Assembly: GCA_017883185.1 (NCBI GenBank)
Contig: JADGOB010000012.1
Span: forward strand, 1 to 49,543
DNA: 49,543 nucleotides
From: Acidobacteriota bacterium
GTDB taxonomy: Bacteria > Acidobacteriota > Vicinamibacteria > Vicinamibacterales > Fen-181
Direction of reading: 5' to 3'
Part shown: one piece after another, positions 40,159-48,333 of the stretch
Layout: each line of letters starts with the position of its first letter
How positions within the stretch are numbered: position 1 is the first letter of the stretch
Position numbers and translations under genes: made by a program
Notes under the pieces: generated by a model
Databases searched by the model: none
The model's input: the letters and a program-made list of their open reading frames with translations, nothing else
Told to the model about the DNA's origin: nothing

Positions 40159-41880
40159 GTGAGCATCAGAACCATCGCCTGCATCGCCGTCGTGTTGGTG
40201 GTCGTCATGGTCGCCGTCGTCACGGCGCAGTTGCCCGGCGACCGACCCGCGCCCAATCCGCGCTCGACACGATCGGTCGTGATGGCCCGCCGCGGCATGA
40301 TGGCCACCAGCCAGCCGCTGGCGTCCGCCGCCGGACTGCAGGTGCTGCGCGAGGGCGGCAACGCGATTGACGCGGCAGTCACGGCTGCCGCGGTGCTCTC
40401 CGTCGTCGAGCCGACGATGAACGGGATCGGGGGAGATCTGTTCGCGATCGTCTACGACGCGAAGACGAAGCGGCTGACAGGGTTGAACGCAAGCGGCCGC
40501 GCCGGACGCGCGGCGACACCCGAGGAATTCGCGCGTCGCGGCGTCACGAAGATGCCCGAGTTCGGACCGCTTGCCGTCACCGTGCCCGGCGTCGTTGACG
40601 GGTGGAGCAGCCTGCTCGAGCGGCACGGCACGATCACGCTTGGTCGTGCGCTCAGGCCGGCCATCGAGTATGCCCGCGACGGCTTCCCGGTGTCCGAGAT
40701 CATCGCCGAGCAGTGGAAGGGTGAACAGAAGAGACTTGCGGCCGACCCGGCCGCCGCCGCGACGTTCATGCCCGACGGTCGCGCGCCGTTGCCGGGGCAG
40801 GTGTTCCGCAACCCTCGCCTGGCTGCAACCCTCGAGCAGGTTGCCGCGGGTGGGCGTGACGCCTTCTATCGCGGGCCCATCGCCGCCGCGATCGCCGCCG
40901 ACATGCGCAAGCGGCAGGGATTGCTGGACGAGAACGACTTCGCGGAGCACCGTTCAGACTGGGTGGAGCCCATCTCCACGAGCTACCGCGGCTACGACGT
41001 CTTCGAGCTGCCGTTCAACACACAGGGCTTTGTCGCGCTCGAGATGCTCAACATCCTCGAGGGCTTCGACCTGGCGCCGCTCGGGCACAACTCGGCGGCG
41101 TATCTTCATCTGCTGATCGAGGCCAACCGAATCGCCTTCGCCGACCGTGCTGCCTACCTGGCCGACGCTGGCGCCGTGCCGTCCTCCACGATGACGATGC
41201 TGATCTCCAAGGACTACGCGGCGGCCAGGCGGAAGGAGATCCAGTCGGACCGCGCGGCGGCATCGTACGCTCCCGGCCGGCCGCCGACCGGCGGCAATCG
41301 CGCGGCGCCCCTCGCGTTCGACATCACCGCCACCGGCGACACGATCTACCTGACCGCCGCGGATGGACAGGGCAACGTCATCTCCCTGATCCAGTCGCTC
41401 TACGACGCCTTCGGCGCAGGAATCGTCGCAGGTGAGACCGGGATTGCGCTTCAGAACCGCGGGGCGCTGTTCACGCTGGAGAAAGGACACCCGAACCGGA
41501 TCGCGCCGGGCAAACGCCCGTTTCACACGCTCGTGCCGGCGATGGTGATGAAGGACGGACGTCCGTGGCTCTCGTTCGGCGTGATGGGCGGCGACATGCA
41601 GCCGCAGGGACACGTCCAGGTGCTGCTCAACCTGATCGAGTTTCACATGAACATCCAGGAGGCTGGAGAGGCGGCCCGCTATCGCGTGACGGCCTCCGGT
41701 GTCGCGCTCGAGTCGGCGATTGGGGCCGACACGAGGGCCGGCTTGACCACGCGCGGGCACAACGTGCGGAACGGGTTCGGGATGTGGGGCGGGTTCCAGG
41801 GAATCCTGATCGATCCGCGAACCGGCGTGCTGATGGGCGGTTCCGACCCCCGCAAGGACGGTCTCGCGATCGGGTATTGA
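40159..41880 (+). CDS. Gamma-glutamyltransferase family protein
   Basis: 573 residues from GTG 40159, with AGAAGGAG 10 bases upstream. A signal anchor (IRTIACIAVVLVVVMVAVVTAQ) exports it. Family landmarks: MARRGMMATSQPLASAAGLQ, LREGGNAIDAAVTAAAVLSVVEP, GIGGDLFAIVYD, and the autoprocessing site in ATGDTIYLTAAD, where the Thr after GD aligns with the catalytic N-terminal Thr of the small subunit (the second Thr usual there is Ile). Also VMGGDMQPQGHVQVLLN near the end. These enzymes cut gamma-glutamyl bonds, for instance in glutathione. The small-subunit sequence is of the YwrD-like kind, whose substrates are less defined. The next gene is a large exopeptidase, 113 bases on. Confidence 0.9.
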   Translation: MSIRTIACIAVVLVVVMVAVVTAQLPGDRPAPNPRSTRSVVMARRGMMATSQPLASAAGLQVLREGGNAIDAAVTAAAVLSVVEPTMNGIGGDLFAIVYDAKTKRLTGLNASGRAGRAATPEEFARRGVTKMPEFGPLAVTVPGVVDGWSSLLERHGTITLGRALRPAIEYARDGFPVSEIIAEQWKGEQKRLAADPAAAATFMPDGRAPLPGQVFRNPRLAATLEQVAAGGRDAFYRGPIAAAIAADMRKRQGLLDENDFAEHRSDWVEPISTSYRGYDVFELPFNTQGFVALEMLNILEGFDLAPLGHNSAAYLHLLIEANRIAFADRAAYLADAGAVPSSTMTMLISKDYAAARRKEIQSDRAAASYAPGRPPTGGNRAAPLAFDITATGDTIYLTAADGQGNVISLIQSLYDAFGAGIVAGETGIALQNRGALFTLEKGHPNRIAPGKRPFHTLVPAMVMKDGRPWLSFGVMGGDMQPQGHVQVLLNLIEFHMNIQEAGEAARYRVTASGVALESAIGADTRAGLTTRGHNVRNGFGMWGGFQGILIDPRTGVLMGGSDPRKDGLAIGY

Positions 41881-41993
41881 GCCGCCTCCACGAACAGATC
41901 GACGGCGGTGACGCGCGCCCGCGAGGCCGAGTGTATGATGTGCCGTACGACCTTGGCCCCACGCTCTCTTCGTTCCCTCACCGAGACCTCAAG

Positions 41994-44900
41994 ATGCCGC
42001 GATTCACTCGCCCGAATGCCAGCCCCTCGAAGTTGACGCTGCGCCTCCTGACGTTGGTGGGTGTACTGCTCGCCGCGGGCGCGCCCTCAGGACAGGAGCG
42101 TCGCGCTGAGGGACCTCGCCCCATCACCGCTGCCGACTACGCCCGTGCCGAGCACTTTCTTGGACCAGGCGTGAACCCGTTGGTCATCGGCGGCCAGGTC
42201 ACGCCCAACTGGCTTTCGGACGATCGATTTTGGTATCGCAACCAGGTCTCCGACGGGTACGAGTTCATCCTGGTCGATCCCGTGGCCCGGACTCGGAAGC
42301 CGGCCTTCGACCACGCCAGGCTGGCGGCCGCGCTCTCGGCCGCAGCCAGGGGCCCTTACACGGCCCATACCCTGCCGTTCCAGTCCATCGAATTGTCCGG
42401 GGACATGAAGTCGCTCTCCTTCGACCTCAACGCCCGCCGTTGGACCTGCGATGTCCTCGGCGTGCGGTGCGCGGACACCGGCACCGCCACCGGCCGCAGC
42501 ACGGCCGCCGGAGCGGGGCGCCCGGCCGGGCGTGGCCAGGGACGTCTCGACGTGCCGTCACCGGACGGAACGCGCACGGCATTCATCCGCGACTGGAATC
42601 TCTGGGTTCGCGACGTCGTTACGGGACGGGAACGTCAGCTCACGAGGGACGGGGTCAAGTATTTCGGCTACGCCACGGACAACGCCGGCTGGAGCAGCAG
42701 CGACCGCGCGGTTGTCCTGTGGTCACCCGACTCGAAGAGGATCGCCACCTACCAGCAGGATGAGCGGGAGGTTGGCGAGATGTACCTGGTCAACACGCCG
42801 GTCTCGCCCGTCACACACCCGACGCTCCGGGTCTCCAAGTTCCCGCTGCCCGGCGACACGGTCATGGCCATGCTCCACCGCGTCATCATCGATGCCGACT
42901 TGGGCCAGGTCCTGCGCCTCCAGATGCCGCCGGACTTCCACCGCGCCACGCTCGGAGACGACGTGAGCCTCGACGACTGGAAGTGGAGTCCCGATGCGCG
43001 GCAGTTCGCGTTCATCTCCACCTCGCGGGATCACAAGGAGGCGGTCCTGCGTGTCGCGGACGCGGCCACCGGTTCGGTGCGGACCATCATCAGCGAGAAG
43101 GTGGCCACGCACTACGAGTCCCGGATCGGCTGCCAGGTGCTGTGGAGCTCGAACGAGGTCCTGTGGTACTCGGAGCGCGACAACTGGGGGCACCTCTTTG
43201 TCTACGACCTCACCACCGGCTCGTTGTTGCACCAGGTGACGTTCGGTGAAGGTCCCGTGATGCAACTGCTGCGGCTCGACGAGAAGACTCGGACCGTGTG
43301 GTTCCAGGCCCAGGGACGTGATCCCGGCGAGGACCCGTACTTCCGTCACGTGTACCGCATCGGGCTGGACGGCAAGGGCTATACATCCCTGACGCCCGTC
43401 GTCTCCGACCACACCGCTCAACTCTCGCCGTCCGGCCGATTCCTGATCGACACCTACTCCCAGCCCGACCAGGAGCCGGCGGTCGCCCTGCGGAATGGCG
43501 ACGGCAAGTTTGTCATGATGCTCGAGAAGGCCGACATCTCGAGACTCAGGGCCTCGGGCTGGCAGCCGCCGATGCCCATCAAGATGAAGGCACGTGACGG
43601 CAAGACCGACATCTGCGGCCTCCTCTTCAGGCCCACGAACTTCGATCCCGCGCGGAAGTATCCGATCGTGAACAACGTGTACCCGGGACCGCAAACGGGG
43701 TCGACGGGCAGTCGCGCGTTTGCCGCCGCGCGTGGCGACCGCCAGGCCCTCGCCGAACTCGGGTTCATCGTCGTCACGATCGACGGCATGGGCACGCCGG
43801 GCCGCTCGAAGTCGTTTCAGGATGCCTATTACGGCGCGATGGGTCGCGACAACACGATTCCGGACCAGATCGCGGGCATGAAGGAACTTGCCGCCAGATA
43901 CTCATGGATCGATTTGAGCCGCGCCGGCATCTGGGGCCATTCCGGCGGCGGATTCGCCACGACGACGGCCATGTTCCGCTTCCCCGATTTCTTCACGGCG
44001 GGCATTGCCGAATCGGGTAACCACGACCAGCGCCTCAACGAAGACGACTGGGGCGAGCGATACCAGGGGCTGGTGGTGCGCACTCCCGACGGCACGGACA
44101 CCTACGCGGCCGAGGCCAACCAGGAGTTTGCGAAGAACCTGAAGGGGCACCTGCTCCTGGCGCACGGCACCATGGACACCAACGTGCCGCCGTACCAGAC
44201 GATGCTCGTCGTGGACGCGCTCATCAAGGCGAACAAGGACTTCGACCTGCTCATGCTGCCGAACCAGAATCATGGATACGGCTCGGCGTCGGCCTACATG
44301 ATGCGCAAGCGCTGGGACTACTTCGTGAAGCACGTGATGGGCGTCGAGCCTCCGAAGGAGTACCTGATGCAGCAGGCGGGCACCGGGCGGGGAACCGCTC
44401 CCGGCGCGCCCCCGGCACCCGGCGCCGCCCCTGCCCCGGCGGCGCCGACGAAGGCCGACCTGCTGCGCGGCGCCTACGGGCCGTACCGCGCCAACAACGA
44501 CCTGCTGTCGTATCACCTCGACATCCGCGTCGACCCTGAGAAGAGGTACATCAGCGGCAAGAACACCATCCGGTTCAGGATGCTGAAGGATGACACGCGC
44601 ATCCAGCTCGACCTGGTTGACGTGCTCAGCATCGACAAGATCCTGATTGGTACGACTGCGCTGAAGTTCGAGCGCGAAGCCGGCGCGGTGTTCGTTGATT
44701 TCCCGGAAACCCTCAGGCGCGGAAAGACCTACGCCATCGACTTCTACTACTCAGGGAACCCGAAGGAGACCGGCCGGTTCGGCGGCCTCGCGTTCCGCAA
44801 GGACCCGGCGGGGCGTCACTGGATCAACACGGCGTGCCAGGGCATCGGTGCGAGCGTGTGGTGGCCGAACAAGGACCAGCTCCAGGACGAAGTGGAGAGC

Positions 44901-45989
44901 ATGCGCCTGAGCGTCTCGATCCCGAACGACCTGGTCGATGTCTCGAACGGGAAGTTCATGGGCAAGACCGACCTCGGCGACGGCTACACGCGCTGGGACT
45001 GGTTCGTGCAGTACCCCATCAACAACTACAGCGTGTCGCTGAACATCGGGAAGTACGTGCACTTCACCGATACGGCGAACGGGATGACGCTGGATTTCTA
45101 CACCCTGCCCGAGAGCCTCGAGAAGGCGAAGAAGCAGTTCGCGCAGGCGAAGTCGATGATCGAGTGCTTCGAGAAGTACTTCGGCGAATACCCGTTCAAG
45201 AAAGACGGCTACAAGCTCATCGAGGCGCCCTACTCCGGCATGGAGCACCAGAGCGCCGTCACCTACGGCAACCATTTTGCGAACGGGTATCTCGAGCGCG
45301 ACTGGACGGGCGTTGGCGTGAGCTTGAAGTTCGACTTCATCATCATCCACGAGAGCGCCCACGAGTGGTTTGGGAACAGCATCACCGACGCCGATGTGGC
45401 CGATATGTGGATCCACGAGGGCTGGGGCACCTACATGGAGTGCCTCTACGTCGAGCACATGTTCGGCTACGACGACGCGCTGAAGTACACGAACGGCTAC
45501 AAGTCCAAGGTGCGCAACCGCGAACCCATCGTGCCGGCGCGCGGCATCAACCGCACGCCGCCGCAGGACATGTATTTCAAGGGCGCGCTCTTCATCCATA
45601 CGCTGCGCAGCATCGTCAACGACGATGCCCGCTGGTGGCCGCTCGTGCGCGGGTTCTACCAGCACTTCAAGTACCAGAACATCACCACCGACGACGTCAG
45701 CGGGTTCTTCAACCAGAAGATCGGGAAGGACCTGACACCGATCTTCGACCAGTACCTTCGGCAGGCTCTTCTGCCCACGCTGGACCTCCAGTTCCTGGAG
45801 GGTGGCCAGGTGGCCTATCGCTGGACGGCGGGCGTGAAGGAATTCAACATGCCAATCAAGATCGGCCAGAAGGGCAAGTGGCAGGTCATCACGCCCACCA
45901 CCGACTGGAAGATGATGACGACCGCCTTGAAGAAAGAGGACTTCGACGTCGCGACGGACCTGTACTACGTGAACGTCAGCAAGCAGTGA
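41994..45989 (+). CDS. Two-enzyme fusion: S9B dipeptidyl peptidase plus M1 aminopeptidase
   Basis: 1331 residues from ATG 41994. A signal peptide (LTLRLLTLVGVLLAAGAPSG) opens it. Residues about 60-490 form the DPP-IV beta-propeller (FWYRNQVSDGYEFILVDP, then KRIATYQQDEREVGEMYLVN). The alpha/beta hydrolase follows, with nucleophile Ser650 in GHSGGGF, Asp728 in GTMDTNVP and His760 in NQNHGYG. A Gly/Ala/Pro linker (about 797-825) leads to an M1 metallopeptidase with HESAH (1119-1123) and Glu1142 in WIHEGWG, 18 residues later; the substrate motif GAMEN is replaced by YSGMEHQ. Both active sites are complete, so one secreted chain may remove dipeptides and single residues. Codons upstream of 41994 overlap the transferase gene in another frame and are not coding. 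Confidence 0.9.
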   Translation: MPRFTRPNASPSKLTLRLLTLVGVLLAAGAPSGQERRAEGPRPITAADYARAEHFLGPGVNPLVIGGQVTPNWLSDDRFWYRNQVSDGYEFILVDPVARTRKPAFDHARLAAALSAAARGPYTAHTLPFQSIELSGDMKSLSFDLNARRWTCDVLGVRCADTGTATGRSTAAGAGRPAGRGQGRLDVPSPDGTRTAFIRDWNLWVRDVVTGRERQLTRDGVKYFGYATDNAGWSSSDRAVVLWSPDSKRIATYQQDEREVGEMYLVNTPVSPVTHPTLRVSKFPLPGDTVMAMLHRVIIDADLGQVLRLQMPPDFHRATLGDDVSLDDWKWSPDARQFAFISTSRDHKEAVLRVADAATGSVRTIISEKVATHYESRIGCQVLWSSNEVLWYSERDNWGHLFVYDLTTGSLLHQVTFGEGPVMQLLRLDEKTRTVWFQAQGRDPGEDPYFRHVYRIGLDGKGYTSLTPVVSDHTAQLSPSGRFLIDTYSQPDQEPAVALRNGDGKFVMMLEKADISRLRASGWQPPMPIKMKARDGKTDICGLLFRPTNFDPARKYPIVNNVYPGPQTGSTGSRAFAAARGDRQALAELGFIVVTIDGMGTPGRSKSFQDAYYGAMGRDNTIPDQIAGMKELAARYSWIDLSRAGIWGHSGGGFATTTAMFRFPDFFTAGIAESGNHDQRLNEDDWGERYQGLVVRTPDGTDTYAAEANQEFAKNLKGHLLLAHGTMDTNVPPYQTMLVVDALIKANKDFDLLMLPNQNHGYGSASAYMMRKRWDYFVKHVMGVEPPKEYLMQQAGTGRGTAPGAPPAPGAAPAPAAPTKADLLRGAYGPYRANNDLLSYHLDIRVDPEKRYISGKNTIRFRMLKDDTRIQLDLVDVLSIDKILIGTTALKFEREAGAVFVDFPETLRRGKTYAIDFYYSGNPKETGRFGGLAFRKDPAGRHWINTACQGIGASVWWPNKDQLQDEVESMRLSVSIPNDLVDVSNGKFMGKTDLGDGYTRWDWFVQYPINNYSVSLNIGKYVHFTDTANGMTLDFYTLPESLEKAKKQFAQAKSMIECFEKYFGEYPFKKDGYKLIEAPYSGMEHQSAVTYGNHFANGYLERDWTGVGVSLKFDFIIIHESAHEWFGNSITDADVADMWIHEGWGTYMECLYVEHMFGYDDALKYTNGYKSKVRNREPIVPARGINRTPPQDMYFKGALFIHTLRSIVNDDARWWPLVRGFYQHFKYQNITTDDVSGFFNQKIGKDLTPIFDQYLRQALLPTLDLQFLEGGQVAYRWTAGVKEFNMPIKIGQKGKWQVITPTTDWKMMTTALKKEDFDVATDLYYVNVSKQ

Positions 45990-46075
45990 CCGAGCAGCGC
46001 AGGAGCGCCCGCCCCCGCCGGCCTTTTTCGCGAAGCGCTCCGGCGAAGCACGCCGTCTTCCTGCGCTGATGCCCG

Positions 46076-46375
46076 GGTGGTCTCGAGCGTCACGCGGTAC
46101 GCGGCGAGATCCGCGACGCTCTCCTGCGAGAACGGCTCTGCGGTCGGGGCCGGCCTGTCGCGGATCGTGACCGACGTCATCTCGATCCGCTCCGTCGCTT
46201 TCCCCTTGTCATCGACGGGCGCCTCGGAAATCTTCTGCACCACCTTCATGCCTTCGACCACACGGCCGAACACCGAGTACTGGCCGTCGAGCACCGGCTG
46301 ATCGACCACGCAGATGAAGAACTGCGAGCCGCCGCTGCCAGGCTTGCCCGGGAGAATCACACCTGACACCTCCCC
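46076..46375 (-). pseudogene. Cyclophilin-type peptidyl-prolyl isomerase fragment
   Basis: Minus-strand reading gives EVSGVILPGKPGSGGSQFFI, then CVVDQPVLDGQYSVFGRVVEGMKVV and TERIEMTSVTIRDRP. This is the C-terminal half of a cyclophilin domain (SQFFI, LDGxYxVFGRV). The last part, ESVADLAAYRVTLETT, looks like the linker to a second cyclophilin domain. The N-terminal half (FHR-type active-site segment) is missing and no start is present; upstream the frame is antisense to the MutS-like gene. Both ends are truncated, so it is a relic. The frame stays open to 45965, overlapping the end of the peptidase fusion. Confidence 0.8.
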
Positions 46376-46455
46376 TGGTGTGCTTCTCGATCCTGTAACG
46401 GCGACCCGGAGGCCGAGTGGCCGCAGGAAGTTGCCGGAACGGAGCGGGCGAGGGT

Positions 46456-48303
46456 ATGGTAGGCGCGATGGCCCTGCACGATGTGAACGGAGCCGACAGG
46501 TACCGGGAGGCGGCATCGCGCCACGCGGCGGAACGCGGTCGCCATGCACAGCGCTCGCGCCGGCTGTCGTACGCGCGGCTCGCGGTGTTCCTGGCCGCAA
46601 CCGCGAGCGTGTTGTCGGCATTCCCTGGCCCCGTCTCCTTCGCATCGCTTCGGATCGGGGCTGGCATGGCAGGCTTCATCGTGTTCTTCATCCTCGTCTA
46701 CTGGCACAGCCAGGTGGAGGCGTTGGAGCGCTGGTTCGCGACGCTGGCGCAGGTGAACACCGACGCCGCGGCGCGCGTGAACCGCGAATGGGACCAGCTG
46801 ACGCCTGCCGCCATTGCGGGCCCTGGCCCCGGGCATCCGTACGCCGACGACCTCGATATCTTCGGCCATGCGTCCGTCTTCCAGTTGCTCGGCTGGGTTG
46901 GCACTGAAGCGGGGCGCACGACGCTGGCCGACTGGCTCACGCGAGGTGCGAGTCCCGCGACGGTTCGCGACCGCCAGCAGGCCGTCGCGGAGCTGGCGCC
47001 CCTCGAACGCGTGCGCGAGGAGTTCGCGGCACTCGGCCGGATCGTCGAGCCAGCCCCCCAGGCGCTCGAAGGCCTCTACGCATGGGCGGAAGCGGGCCCA
47101 TGGTTCACCAGGACATGGTGGGCGGCCTGGGTGGTCCGGGGGCTGGCTGCCCTGATGCTCGGCCTGCTGGCCGCGCACATCGCCGGCGTCATCGACCGGC
47201 CCCTGTGGCTGTATCCGCTCGTCGTCTCGATCGGCCTGATGGTGGCGTTCGGGAAACGGACCGCGCACACGTTCACCCACGTCTTCTCGCGCTACGGCCT
47301 GCTCCAGCAGCACGGGGAGCTGTTCGCCTGCATCACCGGCACGCCGTTCACGTCGCCCTGCCTCAGGCGCCTGCAGGCCGACCTCCAGAAGTCGGGGATG
47401 ACGGCCGCCTGCGAGATGGCGCGGCTCTCGCGGATCGGACAGTTCGCCGACCTGCGCCTGGTGGTGCTGTTCCACCCCGTGATTACCCTGCTGACGCTCT
47501 GGGACTTCCACGTGCTCATCGAGCTCGAGCGCTGGCAGGTCCGGACGGCGCCTCACCTTCGACGATGGTTCGCCGCGCTCGGTGAGTTCGATGCGCTCGC
47601 GGCCCTCGCGTCGCTGTCGCACGACAATCCTGGATGGGCGTTTCCGGAGATCGTCGAATCGGCCACCGCGATCGAAGCCCGGCAACTCGGCCACCCGCTG
47701 ATTGCCGCGGACCGCCGGGTGCCCAACGACGTGTCGGTCGGCCCGCCGGGAGGCTTCCTCCTCGTCACCGGCTCGAACATGTCGGGCAAGAGCACGCTGC
47801 TGCGCGCGATCGGCGTGAACGCGGTGCTGGCACAGGCGGGCGCGCCGGTCTGCGCCGAGCGCATGCGGTTGCCGCCCCTCTCGATCTGCACGAGCATGCG
47901 CGTGCAGGACTCGCTGGAGGAGGGGGTGTCGTACTTCATGGCGGCCCTCCAGCGGTTGAAGCTCGTGGTGGCCGCCGCGAGGACCGTCCGGGATGGCGAG
48001 CCGATGCTGCTCTACCTGCTCGACGAGGTGCTGCAGGGCACGAACACCGCCGAGCGCCAGGTCGCGGTTCGCCGCATTCTCCGCCATCTGCTGACGCTTC
48101 GCGTGGTTGGCGCGGTCACGACCCACGACCTGGAACTGGCGGCCTGCGACGAACTCGAAGCAGGATGCCATGCGGTGCACTTCAGCGAAGCCGTCGAACA
48201 CCACGAGCAGGGGCTCCGCCTGTCGTTCGACTACCAGCTGAAGCCCGGCGTCGCCACGTCGCGCAACGCCCTGAAGCTGCTGCAGATGGTGGGGCTGGAC
48301 TGA
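46456..48303 (+). CDS. Membrane-associated MutS-like ATPase
   Basis: 615 residues (ATG 46456; ATG 46468 also possible). Two hydrophobic helices near the N-terminus (LAVFLAATASVLSAF and GAGMAGFIVFFILVYWH) and two central ones (VVRGLAALMLGLLAAHIAGV and LWLYPLVVSIGLMVAF) suggest a membrane protein. The C-terminal ABC-type ATPase of the MutS family is intact: Walker A TGSNMSGKST, signature DSLEEGVSYFMAALQRL, Walker B LLYLLDEVLQGTN and the TTHDLEL switch. There is no mismatch-recognition domain, so it is not canonical MutS. Similar membrane MutS-like proteins are known in several phyla without an assigned function. It is flanked by a cyclophilin relic on the opposite strand. Confidence 0.88.
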   Translation: MVGAMALHDVNGADRYREAASRHAAERGRHAQRSRRLSYARLAVFLAATASVLSAFPGPVSFASLRIGAGMAGFIVFFILVYWHSQVEALERWFATLAQVNTDAAARVNREWDQLTPAAIAGPGPGHPYADDLDIFGHASVFQLLGWVGTEAGRTTLADWLTRGASPATVRDRQQAVAELAPLERVREEFAALGRIVEPAPQALEGLYAWAEAGPWFTRTWWAAWVVRGLAALMLGLLAAHIAGVIDRPLWLYPLVVSIGLMVAFGKRTAHTFTHVFSRYGLLQQHGELFACITGTPFTSPCLRRLQADLQKSGMTAACEMARLSRIGQFADLRLVVLFHPVITLLTLWDFHVLIELERWQVRTAPHLRRWFAALGEFDALAALASLSHDNPGWAFPEIVESATAIEARQLGHPLIAADRRVPNDVSVGPPGGFLLVTGSNMSGKSTLLRAIGVNAVLAQAGAPVCAERMRLPPLSICTSMRVQDSLEEGVSYFMAALQRLKLVVAAARTVRDGEPMLLYLLDEVLQGTNTAERQVAVRRILRHLLTLRVVGAVTTHDLELAACDELEAGCHAVHFSEAVEHHEQGLRLSFDYQLKPGVATSRNALKLLQMVGLD

Positions 48304-48333
48304 CAGGCGTGGGGGATCGTCAGCGGGAAGGCG

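Noticed and set aside
41565-41993. Upstream start for the peptidase fusion
   Set aside because: The extension overlaps the gamma-glutamyltransferase gene in another frame; the ATG at 41994 opens a proper signal peptide.
46000-46050. Intrinsic terminator after the peptidase fusion
   Set aside because: There is a short T-run (CCTTTTTCG) but no strong hairpin directly before it.
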